Shown piece after piece: positions 45,031-55,067 of a stretch of 64,000 nucleotides of DNA. The notes below the pieces were generated by a model. That model had not been told where the DNA came from. It did not search any database and saw nothing but the letters and a program-made list of their open reading frames with translations. The position numbers and the translations under genes are program-made. The DNA is taken from NCBI RefSeq assembly GCF_001583435.1, contig NZ_CP013251.1, positions 601,001-665,000 of the forward strand, written 5' to 3'. Numbering within the stretch: position 1 is the first letter of the stretch; each line of letters begins with the position of its first letter. This DNA is from Endozoicomonas montiporae CL-33 (lineage in GTDB: Bacteria; Pseudomonadota; Gammaproteobacteria; Pseudomonadales; Endozoicomonadaceae).

Positions 45031-45351
45031 GTCAGCCACTGAAGCCATGCAACCAATGGCTTCGGTTGATTATGCGACCATCAGGAACATCAACAGTGGA
45101 ACTGGTGATAGCATTCCTTGGAGGCTGACAGCGGTACCTTGCCGGGTCAAACTGTCAGCGCTCTACTGCCCCTATCCGCACAGGAATGTTGAGGTCTTGT
45201 TAAGCAGAGACCTGAAGTCCCAGCTGTCGTTAGTGACTGTTGTAGCTGTTACAACAACTAATAAAAATCTTCGGTACAAAAGGTCTACACCTGTCCGGTG
45301 ACAAAGGCCAACCGAACTCTTTTCTAATCTTTAAGCCGAGGAGAAGCACAC
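45031..45351 (+). promoter_or_regulatory. Long structured leader of ilvIH
   Basis: The 320-bp gene-free leader contains successive stem-loops: GAAGCCAT/ATGGCTTC (45042-45063), GCTGACAG/CTGTCAGC (45124-45161), AGGTCT/AGACCT (about 45191-45212) and GTTGTA/TACAAC. A possible leader peptide at 45072-45128 (18 codons, MRPSGTSTVELVIAFLGG) includes Val, Leu, Val, Ile and Leu in close order and ends at the second hairpin. It has no good ribosome-binding site, and no hairpin has a T-run, so classical attenuation is not established. Another frame (45029-45301) looks non-coding. Confidence 0.4.
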
Positions 45352-47079
45352 GTGGAGCTTTTATCCGGTGCGGACATGGTGGTTCGCTCGCTGGCTGACG
45401 AAGGGGTCAAGCACATTTACGGGTATCCCGGGGGCGCACTTCTACACGTCTACGATGCCATTTTCCGACAGAAAGAAGTCACACATATCCTGGTTCGTCA
45501 TGAACAGGCTGCTGCCCATATGGCAGACGGTTATGCCCGGGCAACCGGAAAGCCCGGCGTGGCACTGGTAACGTCCGGTCCCGGTGCTACCAACACCATA
45601 ACCGGCATTGCCACTGCCTATATGGATTCCATTCCCATGGTGATCATTTCCGGACAGGTGCCTTCTGCTGGCATTGGTTCGGACATGTTTCAGGAAGTCG
45701 ATATGGTGGGCATTTCCCGCCCGATCGTAAAACACAGCTTTCTGGTGAAGCGGGCAGAAGATATTCCTGAAATCATTAAAAAAGCGTTCTACCTTGCCCA
45801 GACTGGTCGGCCTGGTCCTGTGGTGGTGGACATTCCGAAAGACATTACCGATCCGAACCTGAAGTTTGAATACCACTATCCTGAATCGGTAAAACTGCGT
45901 TCCTATACGCCACCGAGCAAAGGACATAACGGTCAGATTCGTAAAGCGGTTGACCTGCTGATGCAGGCCCGACGCCCCGTCATTTATGCGGGCGGCGGTG
46001 TGATTATGGGGAATGCATCTACCCAACTCACCCAGCTGGCAAAAGACCTGAAAGTGCCGGTCACCAATACACTTAACGGTTTGGGTGGATTCCCCGGTTC
46101 AGACCGTCAGTTTGTTGGCATGCTGGGCATGCATGGTAGCTACTGTGCCAACATGGCCATGCATCATGCTGACGCTATTCTGGCAGTGGGTGTTCGCTTT
46201 GATGATCGTGTCACCAACAATACGGCAAAATTCTGCCCGGACGCAAAGATCATTCATATCGATATTGATCCGGCCAGTATCTCCAAAAACATTACCGCCG
46301 ATGTGCCTATCGTTGGCCCTGTAAATGCCGTGCTGGATGGTTTCCTTCGCCATGTAACGGATTATTCCGGATCACGGGATCAGGAGGCCATTGATAGCTG
46401 GTGGCGTCAGCTGGATGAATGGCGTGACAGCCGTGGTGGACTGTTCCCTTACGACAAAGGCGACGGAAGCATTTTAAAACCCCAGCAGGTGATTGAAGCG
46501 TTATACGAAGTGACCGGAGGCGACGCCTTTGTAACGTCCGATGTGGGACAACACCAGATGTTTGCTGCCCAGTACTACCGCTTTGACAAGCCTAATCGCT
46601 GGATCAATTCCGGTGGCCTTGGCACCATGGGCTTTGGTTTGCCTGCTGCCATGGGGGTGAAATTGACTCACCCGGACGCAACGGTTGCCTGTGTGTCCGG
46701 TGAAGGCAGTATCCAGATGAACATTCAGGAACTGTCTACCTGTATGCAGTACGATCTGGGTGTAAAGATCATCAATGTGAACAATCAGGCTCTGGGTATG
46801 GTACGACAGTGGCAGGATATGCAGTACGACAGCCGCTACTCCCATTCCTACATGGAGTCACTGCCGAGCTTTGTGAAACTGGCAGAGTCCTACGGTCATG
46901 TCGGTATTCAGGTAACGACACCGTCTGATCTGCGTCCGGCCATGGAAGAAGCGTTCTCGCTGAAAGATCGTCTGGTGTTTATGGATATTCAGGTAGACGC
47001 CAATGAACATGTTTACCCCATGCAGATCAAGGATGGTTCCATGCGTGATCTGTGGCTCAGCAAAACGGAGAGAACCTGA
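45352..47079 (+). CDS. ilvI: Acetolactate synthase large subunit
   Basis: This ThDP enzyme makes acetolactate or acetohydroxybutyrate for Val, Leu and Ile synthesis. The product is 575 residues, starting GTG ([29 protein letters not shown]) after AGGAG. It has the FAD/ThDP marks [35 protein letters not shown], and the ThDP-binding [17 protein letters not shown]...[14 protein letters not shown]. The start matches E. coli IlvI closely. The small-subunit gene overlaps by one base. Confidence 0.97.
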   Translation: MELLSGADMVVRSLADEGVKHIYGYPGGALLHVYDAIFRQKEVTHILVRHEQAAAHMADGYARATGKPGVALVTSGPGATNTITGIATAYMDSIPMVIISGQVPSAGIGSDMFQEVDMVGISRPIVKHSFLVKRAEDIPEIIKKAFYLAQTGRPGPVVVDIPKDITDPNLKFEYHYPESVKLRSYTPPSKGHNGQIRKAVDLLMQARRPVIYAGGGVIMGNASTQLTQLAKDLKVPVTNTLNGLGGFPGSDRQFVGMLGMHGSYCANMAMHHADAILAVGVRFDDRVTNNTAKFCPDAKIIHIDIDPASISKNITADVPIVGPVNAVLDGFLRHVTDYSGSRDQEAIDSWWRQLDEWRDSRGGLFPYDKGDGSILKPQQVIEALYEVTGGDAFVTSDVGQHQMFAAQYYRFDKPNRWINSGGLGTMGFGLPAAMGVKLTHPDATVACVSGEGSIQMNIQELSTCMQYDLGVKIINVNNQALGMVRQWQDMQYDSRYSHSYMESLPSFVKLAESYGHVGIQVTTPSDLRPAMEEAFSLKDRLVFMDIQVDANEHVYPMQIKDGSMRDLWLSKTERT

Positions 47080-47570
47080 TGCGGCGAATTATCTCTGTAC
47101 TGGTTGAAAACGAGCCGGGCGCTTTATCACGCATTGTCGGATTGTTTTCCCAGCGAAACTACAATATCGAAACGTTAACCGTTGCCCCCACTGAAGACAG
47201 CACGCTGTCTCGCCTGACGGTCACCACCAGTGGCAACCCGCAGGTGATTGAGCAGATCACCAAACAGCTGAACAAGCTGATTGATGTGGTGAAGCTGGTG
47301 GATCTCACCGAAGGCTCCCACGTTGAAAGGGAGCTGATGCTGGTAAAAGTGAGAGCCAGCGGGCCATTGCGGGCGGAAGTGAAACGCACGGCGGATATAT
47401 TCCGTGGGCATATTGTTGATGTGACCAGTTCCGTATACACCATTCAGCTGGTGGGCACACACGACAAACTGGATGCGTTTATAGAAGCTGTCGGTGCAAC
47501 CCAGATACTGGAAGTGGTGCGCAGTGGCATCACCGGTATTTCAAGGGGTGAAAAAACACTGAGCCTTTAG
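47079..47570 (+). CDS. ilvH: Acetolactate synthase small (regulatory) subunit
   Basis: The 163-residue ACT-domain subunit confers valine feedback. It starts [40 protein letters not shown], the typical IlvH N-terminus, and continues with the second domain (ELMLVKVRA...GHIVDVTSSVYTIQLVGTHDKLDAFI). The ATG at 47079 overlaps the ilvI stop (TGATG). The stop TAG is formed across the junction of a palindromic element, using two bases of the TTA flank plus its first G. Confidence 0.96.
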   Translation: MRRIISVLVENEPGALSRIVGLFSQRNYNIETLTVAPTEDSTLSRLTVTTSGNPQVIEQITKQLNKLIDVVKLVDLTEGSHVERELMLVKVRASGPLRAEVKRTADIFRGHIVDVTSSVYTIQLVGTHDKLDAFIEAVGATQILEVVRSGITGISRGEKTLSL

Positions 47571-47729
47571 AAGCTGTTCATGATCTTTTGAGGAAAGCGA
47601 AAATGGTGAGAAATTGTTGCTGTTTTTTGATCTCATGAGGCGCGTAGTGGTGCTACGCAACGAATGAGATCAAAAAACAGCAACAATTTATCGACATTTG
47701 CAGCCCTCAATAAGATCGTGAACAGCTTC
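47570..47729. repeat. 160-bp palindromic element after ilvH
   Basis: The ends GAAGCTGTTC...GAACAGCTTC are part of a 19-bp arm, the inner arm AAATTGTTGCTGTTTTTTG pairs with its complement, and the centre is GCGTAG-TGGTG-CTACGC. The triplet TTA flanks both sides (47567-47569 and 47730-47732). It has a different sequence from the 47788 element but nearly the same size and layout. It has no coding content. It separates ilvH from its apparent terminator at 47748. Confidence 0.85.
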
Positions 47730-47747
47730 TTAGTCTTTCCTTCGATA

Positions 47748-47786
47748 TTTACCGCAGAGATATAACTCTGCGGTAAATTCTCTCTT
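47748..47786 (+). terminator. Terminator hairpin, probably of ilvIH
   Basis: A perfect 12-bp stem, TTTACCGCAGAG / CTCTGCGGTAAA, with a 6-base loop is followed by TTCTCTCTT. It lies between two palindromic elements, 178 bp from the ilvH stop. Without the 160-bp insertion it would lie about 15 bp after the stop, which supports it as the original terminator. Confidence 0.7.
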
Positions 47787-47787
47787 A

Positions 47788-47946
47788 TACCAATCGCAAT
47801 AATTAGCTATTCTACTGCGCTGCCTTTTCAGCCGGTTATTCAGCGTTGGCATTCGTCGCCATAGCTACGGCTATGGCTTCTCACGCCGCCTTGCCTAACC
47901 GGCTGAAAAGGCATGCTCATCACGAAGCTAATTATTTTGATTGGTA
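47788..47946. repeat. 159-bp palindromic element after ilvY
   Basis: The ends are TACCAATC and GATTGGTA, with arms AATAATTAGCT / AGCTAATTATT and TTCAGCCGGTTA / TAACCGGCTGAA, and centre GCCATAGC-TACG-GCTATGGC. TTA flanks both sides (47785-47787 and 47947-47949); read on the minus strand the right copy is the TAA stop of ilvY. It belongs to the same family as the element after dnaB (same TACCAAT ends and shared interior CTTGCC and TGCTCAT). Confidence 0.85.
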
Positions 47947-48819
47947 TTACTGCTGATTCAGCAATGACCAGAAAGCCCTGATCAACGGGTTTTTCAGTTT
48001 CTTTTCCAGTACACACAACCCTACGTCGTAGGCTGGTAACCAGGGCTTTACGTCAATCACCTGAACTTTGTCAGACAATGGACTGTTATCCAAAACAATC
48101 TGTGGCACCACACCAATACCAAAACCCAGACTGACCATGCTGACAATGGCTTCGTTACCTGCCACCTGCGCATAAATTCTTGGTTTAATGTTTTTATTGG
48201 CAAACCACTGGTTAGTCCGGCGGCGGCTGATCCCTTTTTCCGCAAGAATCATGGGCGTAGCTGCCCAGTCCTGATCGTTAAACGGGTGTTTTACGCTGCC
48301 ATCCGCAGGTGCGATAAAAATCAGGGGCGACAGGCCAATGCTGTGAAACGCCAGCTCTGTCGGTAACTGGTCGGGACGGGCGGCAATGGAAATATCTTCC
48401 TGCCCTGAGAGAACATGCTGGATGGCCGGTTCCGGGTCACCGGTATGCAGTTTGATTTCGATGCCTGGGTAGCTTTGCCGGAACTGACTGAGGATGTCAT
48501 ACAAAAAGCTGTAACTGGCTGTCACCGAGCAGTAAACACTGATTTCTCCGCTCAGTTGTCCGGCGGCCGCCATAAGCTGGTTTCGGATGCCATCCCATTG
48601 TTGCTGAGCGTCTCTGGCGTATTCCTGAAACAGCAAACCTTCCCGTGTTAGCTGAACACTGCGGTTATCCCGTTCAAACAGAAGCACGCCCAACGACTCT
48701 TCCAATTGCTGAATACTCCGGCTCAGGGTGGAGGGACTGATATGGCAGGCAGCACTGGCGCGGCCAAAATGCAGGCTGTCAGCAAGGCTGAGGAAGTGCT
48801 TTAGCAGTCTGGTATCCAT
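47947..48819 (-). CDS. ilvY: LysR-type regulator IlvY
   Basis: The 290-residue protein has an N-terminal winged HTH (LKHFLSLADSLHFGRASAACHISPSTLSRSIQQLEESLGVLLFERDNRSVQLT) and an effector domain with YCSVTASYSFLYDILSQFR and SMVSLGFGIGVVPQIVL, which tracks E. coli IlvY throughout. It is divergent from ilvC with a 211-bp shared control region. IlvY activates ilvC when acetolactate or acetohydroxybutyrate accumulates; here it would control a class I (short) IlvC. Its stop codon coincides with a palindromic-element target site. Confidence 0.92.
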   Translation of the reverse strand: MDTRLLKHFLSLADSLHFGRASAACHISPSTLSRSIQQLEESLGVLLFERDNRSVQLTREGLLFQEYARDAQQQWDGIRNQLMAAAGQLSGEISVYCSVTASYSFLYDILSQFRQSYPGIEIKLHTGDPEPAIQHVLSGQEDISIAARPDQLPTELAFHSIGLSPLIFIAPADGSVKHPFNDQDWAATPMILAEKGISRRRTNQWFANKNIKPRIYAQVAGNEAIVSMVSLGFGIGVVPQIVLDNSPLSDKVQVIDVKPWLPAYDVGLCVLEKKLKNPLIRAFWSLLNQQ

Positions 48820-48897
48820 GGGTATTTAGCTTATGTTTCATAATTTGGGATACTGTTTTTCAAATATATCATTTTACGAAACGCTGTGCCTGACTTA

Positions 48898-50047
<1,150 letters not shown>

Positions 50048-50076
50048 GCGTCTATTGTAGTTTTATAAAGCATTTA

Positions 50077-50113
50077 GGCTCTTGCTTCTCAGAGGTAAGA
50101 GCCTTTTCTTTTC
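50077..50113 (+). terminator. Rho-independent terminator after ilvC
   Basis: GGCTCTT pairs with AAGAGCC around a 13-base loop, followed by TTTTCTTTTC, 30 bp after the ilvC stop. Confidence 0.8.
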
Positions 50114-50142
50114 TTAAAAGTAAATCAAATATCATTTTCTAA

Positions 50143-51861
50143 CCCGAATATTTCATAAAAGGAGGCAAGTTCCGCCCAATCACTTGATATAATTGGGTCG
50201 ACCAAAAGAAAGCTTCGGAAGAAGCAAACCGGAACTTGCCATGCCCAAATCTACACAAGAACAGCTTCGTTTTCATCCCTCAAATGGAAAAACCATCCGG
50301 GCAGACTTCAATGGTGGGGAGTTATCTTCTGACTTTGGCACTCTGCTGCTACGGGAAACCATTCTGCAGAGCGGTCTTATCTGCAAAATGACTGATGCCA
50401 TCAATGACAGACGCCATCAATCCTATATCGACCACTCCCTGAAAGAACTTCTGGTTCAGCGGGTTCTGCAAATGGCCTGCGGCTATGAAGATGCCAACGA
50501 CAGTAACCGTTTGCGTAAAGACCCTATGTTCAAACTGGCCACTGGTCGCAATCCGTTGGACAGCGATAACCATCTCGCATCAGCGCCCACTTTTACCCGG
50601 CTGGGACAATCTATGACCCGCTCCGACATTTACAGGATGGCTGAAGCATTTGTGCATCACTTTATCAGCAGTTACAAGCTGCCACCCCCGGTGATCGTTA
50701 TCGATCTTGATCATACACCGGCCATTACTCATGGTGGCCAGCAGATGAACCTGTTTAATGCCAAATATCAGGACTACTGCTACTTGCCCCTGATGATTTT
50801 TGAGGACTCAGCGGCAAGCTGATTACGGCGATTCTTCGTCCGGGGAAAACCCCAACGGGCAAGGAAAATGCAGCCATTCTCGAACGGGTCATTCGGCTGC
50901 TTCGGAAAAAGTGGCCGAAAACCCATCTACTGGTTCGGGGAGACAGCCACTTCGCTCAACCAGAGTTAATGTGGGTGGTTCAGAATGCCCCTCATTCGGA
51001 TTATGTCCTGGGCAAAGGTGCAGGCCACAAAACGGCTTTGCGGCCAAAAGCCAAAGAGTTGTTGGATGAAGCGCGTCAAGCTCTGAAGGTCAAGACTGAG
51101 CTGGCAAGACTGAACAACATGCCAGAACCTGATCGGCTCAGACTTTACGGGGAAGCAGAATACCAGGCCAAGAGCTGGAAAGGTCTCGATACCCGGATAA
51201 TTTACAAGGCGGAGGTCAACCAAAAAGGCGACAACCCTCGTTTCATTGTGACGTCGATGAAGGAAGCTTCTCCAGAGGTAATTTATGAAGAGCTTTACTG
51301 TCCAAGAGGACAGGATGAGAACTTCATCAAACATCTGAAAAGTGATCTGTCCGGCGACAGATTGTCCGATCAGGGCTTTTTGGCTAACCATTTGAGAATG
51401 TTTTATGCCTGTGCCGCTTATGTTTTGCACTATGAGTTAAGAACCAAGACTTTGAAAGGTACGGAGCTGGAAAAAGCGCAGCCATCAACGGTGATCATGA
51501 AGCTCTGTAAAGTTGCAGTCAAAGTGGTTGAATATAAAGACCGAATTAAACTTCATCTGCCGCGTAGCTGCCCATTCAAGAGGCTTTTGCAGCATGTGAC
51601 AGAAGTCTTTTACCAGATGCCGATACTTCGACCGGGGTAGCAACTTTCATAAGACTCAATCAAGGTACATAGCAACCAGATGAAAGAGCTTTGGGGCTTT
51701 CCGTTATCCTGAAATAGCAGGATTCGTTGATTAGCGTCTAATCTGTAAGCAAGTATGGGCTGCAATGTCTTTCACATGGTTAACAGAGCAACAGGCTTGC
51801 GGAAAAGTCCAAAATTAAGAGGATGGGATGGTAGTTGCTGCTTGTTTATGAAATATCCGGG
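50143..51861 (+). mobile_element. IS1380-family insertion sequence, 1719 bp
   Basis: The left end CCCGAATATTTCATAAA and the complementary right end CCCGGATATTTCATAAA differ at one base. A 4-bp duplication CTAA flanks it (50139-50142 and 51862-51865). Internally it holds one transposase gene, now frameshifted. Boundaries are therefore precise. The same ends mark the 162-bp MITE at 11006. It sits in the ilvC/EamA intergenic space and breaks no recognisable gene. Confidence 0.93.
50241..51640 (+). pseudogene. IS1380-family transposase, broken by a 1-bp deletion
   Basis: The first part (50241-50822) carries NGGELSSDFGTLLLRETILQ, KELLVQRVLQMACGYEDANDSNRLRKDP and VIVIDLDHTPAITHGGQQ (catalytic Asp region). 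It then reads LMIFEDSAAS and stops. The other frame (+2 relative) continues at once with GKLITAILRPGKTPTGKENA...LLVRGDSHFAQPEL...ENFIKHLKSDLSGDRL to 51640. Restoring one G at about 50804 (GAGGACTC to GAGGGACTC) would give the family-typical IFEGLSGKLI and a full transposase of about 466 residues. It is therefore a recent inactivating mutation rather than programmed frameshifting. Confidence 0.88.
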
Positions 51862-51959
51862 CTAACATTTCTCTTTATATTCTCCGTAGAAAACAACATA
51901 AAACAACGTACTCCAAACGGATTTCTGTTGGGTACCCGACCGGAGATAGTGTCTTGTAT

Positions 51960-52862
51960 ATGTCTACGACAGGGGAAGCCGGTAATAAAAAAGCACTGGC
52001 TGTTTTGGGATTGGTTCTGGCTACATTGTGCTGGGGTGGCAACAGTGTGGCGGCTCGTCTGAGTATTGGGGAAATTCAACCGTTTACACTGTCTTTCTGG
52101 CGCTGGGCGATTGTCTTCTGTTTGCTGATTCCGTTCACAGCAAGGCAGGTCTCGAAAGAAAAAGACATTATTTTCAAACATAAAGGCAAACTGGTGGTTC
52201 TGGCGATTACCAGCATTTCAGCCTTTAACACATTGTTGTATCTGGCTGCTCAAAGTATTCCGGCTGTTAATGTGGCTTTGATTCAGGTCGGGCTGCCATT
52301 TGTCTGCATTGTTTTGAGTATTCCGTTACTGGGGGTCTACCCCAAAAAAGCTCAGAGTGCAGGCTTGCTGGTGGCAGCCATTGGGTTGTTAGCCATTTTT
52401 TCCAAAGGCGATTTCAATGTGCTTCTGGCTTTAGACTTTGGCCGGGGCGATATGATTATGTTGTTGGCAGTCGTCATTTGGGCGCTGTATACCGTATTGC
52501 TTAAACGGTTTGCGATTCCATTGAGTGGACATGTTCTTTTAACGGTTTGTGTTGGTGTAGGGGTTGTATTTATTGCGCCGTTTTATGTGTGGGAATTCTT
52601 GACTCAGGGAGGCTTTGAAATAAACGCTGCCACTGTTTTTCTGCTGGCCTATGTGACCGTATTTGCTTCGGTTGTAGCTTATCTGTCGTGGAATTACGGA
52701 GTGGGCATTTTGGGTGCCAATCAGGCGTCCATGTTCAACTTTCTGATACCGGTATTTTCTGCTCTCATTGCTATACCGGTTTTGGGCGAGGGCTTGCAGA
52801 ACTACCATCTTTTAGGAGGTGGATTTATTTTTGCTGGTCTGTGGTTGTTTAATAAACGCTAA
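51960..52862 (+). CDS. EamA/DMT-family transporter
   Basis: The 300-residue inner-membrane protein has ten hydrophobic helices in two EamA repeats: AVLGLVLATLCWGGNSVAARLSI...LSFWRWAIVFCLLIPF in the first, and DMIMLLAVVIWALYTVLLKRF...YLSWNYGVGILGANQASMFNFLIPVFSALIAIPVLGE in the second. Members export or import metabolites such as amino acids; the substrate here is unknown. The start at 51960 (MSTTGEAG) is preferred over a TTG two codons earlier. The upstream region was altered by the IS1380-family insertion about 100 bp away, so its promoter may have changed. Confidence 0.9.
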   Translation: MSTTGEAGNKKALAVLGLVLATLCWGGNSVAARLSIGEIQPFTLSFWRWAIVFCLLIPFTARQVSKEKDIIFKHKGKLVVLAITSISAFNTLLYLAAQSIPAVNVALIQVGLPFVCIVLSIPLLGVYPKKAQSAGLLVAAIGLLAIFSKGDFNVLLALDFGRGDMIMLLAVVIWALYTVLLKRFAIPLSGHVLLTVCVGVGVVFIAPFYVWEFLTQGGFEINAATVFLLAYVTVFASVVAYLSWNYGVGILGANQASMFNFLIPVFSALIAIPVLGEGLQNYHLLGGGFIFAGLWLFNKR

Positions 52863-52871
52863 TGCTGTTGA

Positions 52872-52893
52872 GGATGCCGCTGGCACGGCATCC
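52872..52893 (+). terminator. Hairpin after EamA gene
   Basis: GGATGCCG pairs with CGGCATCC around a 6-base loop, 9 bp after the stop. There is no T-run, so terminator activity is uncertain. Confidence 0.45.
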
Positions 52894-53028
52894 ATAATCG
52901 GTTATTCAGGGACAGGCACGACAGAAGGCTGCACCTTTACTGATGATCTGCTCGGGTATTTCCGTTGAATGATAAGTAAACAGGGCCTGATTGCTGATAA
53001 GAAGAACGGCACTTACCATAAAAATAGC

Positions 53029-53883
53029 GGTAGTGGCACAGTTCTGTGATTCTAGCCCTGTCTGCTAAAATACGACATTCGGCAACTTTGAAAAATGCGG
53101 TTTAAAAATGTGCCTTACGCAAGTCCTCTGTACAACATGTGGCAGTAACCAAGTTCGGCCTTTCGGATACAGCACTCATGATGTTCCACGATACTATTGC
53201 TGTAATGACAAATGTGAAATCAAAACCTTCATGCTTGAATATCGCTACAAGGCCTGTGAGCCTGGCGTTAAAGAAAAAATCATCGATATGGCAATAAATG
53301 GCAGCGGAATCAGGGATACAAGTAAAGTACTCGGAATAAGCAAGACAACAGTAATAAAGACTCTAAAAAAAAAGAAAGCGGTCTGGTAAAGGTCAACCCA
53401 AATATTCAAACTATTGATCTCAAGTCAGATGCAATTATTCATGTAGGGCTTGTCTGCCAAGAGGCTGAGCTAGATGAGCAGTGGTCGTATGTTCATGATA
53501 AATCGAACCAACGCTGGCTTTGGTATGCTGTTGATCACGCTACAAATACCGTGCTTGCTTATGTTTTCGGAAAACGGAAAGATGAAGTTTTTAAAGAACT
53601 CAAAACACTTCTGAAGCCATTTGGTATTAATAAATTTTACACCGATGATTGGGGAGCCTATGAGCGACACCTTGATGAAAACATGCATATTATTGGTAAA
53701 GCAAACACTCAGAAGATAGAGCGTAAAAACCTTAATTTTCGGACTTGGATTAAACGGTTGGCCAGAAAGACAATTTGTTTTTCAAAGCTCGAAAAGATGC
53801 ACGATATTGTTATTGGATTATTGATTAATAAAGTTGAGTTTGGGGTCAATATTCACGCGATATAACAGTTCTGGCCCACTACC
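53029..53883 (+). mobile_element. IS1-family element, copy 1 (855 bp)
   Basis: The ends are GGTAGTGGCACAGTTCTG and, complemented, GGTAGTGGGCCAGAACTG. An 8-bp duplication AAAATAGC flanks it (53021-53028 and 53884-53891). It contains insA and insB frames joined by an A9 slippery run. By reading, it matches copy 2 at 57609 base for base, with the same length. It disrupts the 53-codon gene on the opposite strand. Confidence 0.95.
53108..53865 (+). CDS. IS1-family transposase InsAB' (programmed -1 frameshift)
   Basis: The upstream frame (53108-53389, 93 codons) is InsA-like: zinc-finger [15 protein letters not shown]...YYCCNDKC and an HTH ([20 protein letters not shown]). The downstream InsB frame carries the DDE-type catalytic region ([33 protein letters not shown]) and ends at 53865. 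Slipping back one base in the A9 run at 53365-53373 fuses them into a protein of about 252 residues, the normal IS1 strategy. Both parts look intact, so the element is potentially active. Confidence 0.9.
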
Positions 53884-54067
53884 AAAATAGCAAGTAGGAT
53901 GGAAGCAATGGTCACGTCATTATATTTCATGACAACGCTCCTTTTGTCTTGTCCACAGCTACTATCTAACTACCGTTCAGCCTGTGTTTTCAAGTGATTT
54001 CGTCGGTCTATTCAGTAGCTGCTAGCGGCTCTGAAAATAAGACGCTAACAGCCACGAAAAGAAGAAA

Positions 54068-54790
54068 TTATGCCGCTTTCGTCTGGTTGCTTAACAGGTC
54101 TAGCAATCGGAAAACGTTCTGTTGCAGTAGTTCGGAAGCTCTGGTCAGGTTGGCCAGAAACTGCTCGGCAGTTGTGTCTTTTTCATCCATCAGGTCGGTC
54201 ACGGATTTCATTGCAAGCAATGGTGTTTTATACAGTTTGGCAACCGCTGCGATGGCTGCAGCTTCCATCTCTTTCGCCACAACCGGCTCTTCGCGCAGAA
54301 TAGCTTCGTCAGTAGGGCTCATGTCCAGAGAATTACCTGTGCAGACGACCGCTGTCTTCAGACCCAGTTGCCGGGCGTATTCACCAGCCAGTTTAGAGAC
54401 ATAGCTGCCATCACCGTAGGCAAAGTAGTCTTCACCTAAAGGAATGCGACGATCAAAGTAACGAATTTTTTCGCCCATATAAACGTCACCAATTGCGCTA
54501 CCCTTATCCTGAAACGCACCACAGGTGCCCGCATTGATCAGTAGATCAGGTTTGAACTGCCGGATGGCTTCCAGCGTGGTAATGGTCGCAGGCTGGGTTC
54601 CCACGGACTCGACATTGTATTCACGATCAGTACCGTTAACGACCAGAGAAATGTCGAGGCCTTTGTAGTTTCCCTGAAATGCCTGACAGGTGAGCACCGG
54701 GTCATGCATATCAATATCGGACAGGTTCAGGTGCTTGATGATAGAAGCCGCTTCCTGCTTCATGGCGACGATCATGGTAATACGCTGCAT
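54068..54790 (-). CDS. 5'-methylthioadenosine/S-adenosylhomocysteine nucleosidase-like protein
   Basis: The 240-residue protein belongs to the nucleoside phosphorylase superfamily. It has MIVAMKQEAASIIKHL (as MTAN), DLLINAGTCGAFQDKGSAIGDVYMGEKIRYFDRR, and the substrate-binding VVAKEMEAAAIAAVAKLYKTPLLAMKSVTDLMD, with the ME(M/A)EAA-type motif and catalytic Asp in SVTD. It should cleave MTA or SAH in the methionine-salvage or activated-methyl cycle. Divergence from E. coli Mtn means another purine nucleoside cannot be excluded. Confidence 0.85.
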   Translation of the reverse strand: MQRITMIVAMKQEAASIIKHLNLSDIDMHDPVLTCQAFQGNYKGLDISLVVNGTDREYNVESVGTQPATITTLEAIRQFKPDLLINAGTCGAFQDKGSAIGDVYMGEKIRYFDRRIPLGEDYFAYGDGSYVSKLAGEYARQLGLKTAVVCTGNSLDMSPTDEAILREEPVVAKEMEAAAIAAVAKLYKTPLLAMKSVTDLMDEKDTTAEQFLANLTRASELLQQNVFRLLDLLSNQTKAA

Positions 54791-55067
54791 AGGATTCCTT
54801 TAGCTGTTCTATCACTCATTATGAAATGAGTGTCGTTTAATCCGGGCAAGCATATATTTTCAAGTTATATAAAAGATTTTTAACTACGTATTTCTATTGT
54901 AATTGCTTAGAGATAACCGCCTGTTGGTTTAGTGCTTGATCAATGACCATTGACCAGCGTAATCTCTGCGCCCTTTTTTCGTGTGTAGTAAACAGTAGGG
55001 GCTCTTTTCAGGTTGAATGGAATGAAAGAGAACCAAGAGTTATTGGTAGACTGAGGATCGCAAAATC

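Larger units (their letters stand above)
52906..53930 (-). pseudogene. Small single-helix membrane protein gene split by IS1
   Basis: Removing the IS1 copy and one target repeat joins 53884-53930 with 52906-53020 (minus strand) into a 53-codon frame. It starts ATG at 53930 and ends TGA at 52906. It opens MKYNDVTIASILLAIFMVSA, a good transmembrane or signal segment, and ends with a tail containing two cysteines (AAFCRACP). AAAGGAG lies 7 bases before the ATG, strongly supporting translation. The function is unknown. The IS insertion sits in the hydrophobic segment, so the product is lost. Confidence 0.7.

Noticed and set aside
45029..45301. 90-codon frame in the ilvIH leader
   Set aside because: It runs through several hairpins, has no ribosome-binding site and no domain; the region is better read as leader RNA.
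50800..50825. Programmed frameshift in the IS1380-family transposase
   Set aside because: There is no slippery run or stimulatory structure, the family uses a single frame, and adding one G restores a conserved motif; mutation is simpler.
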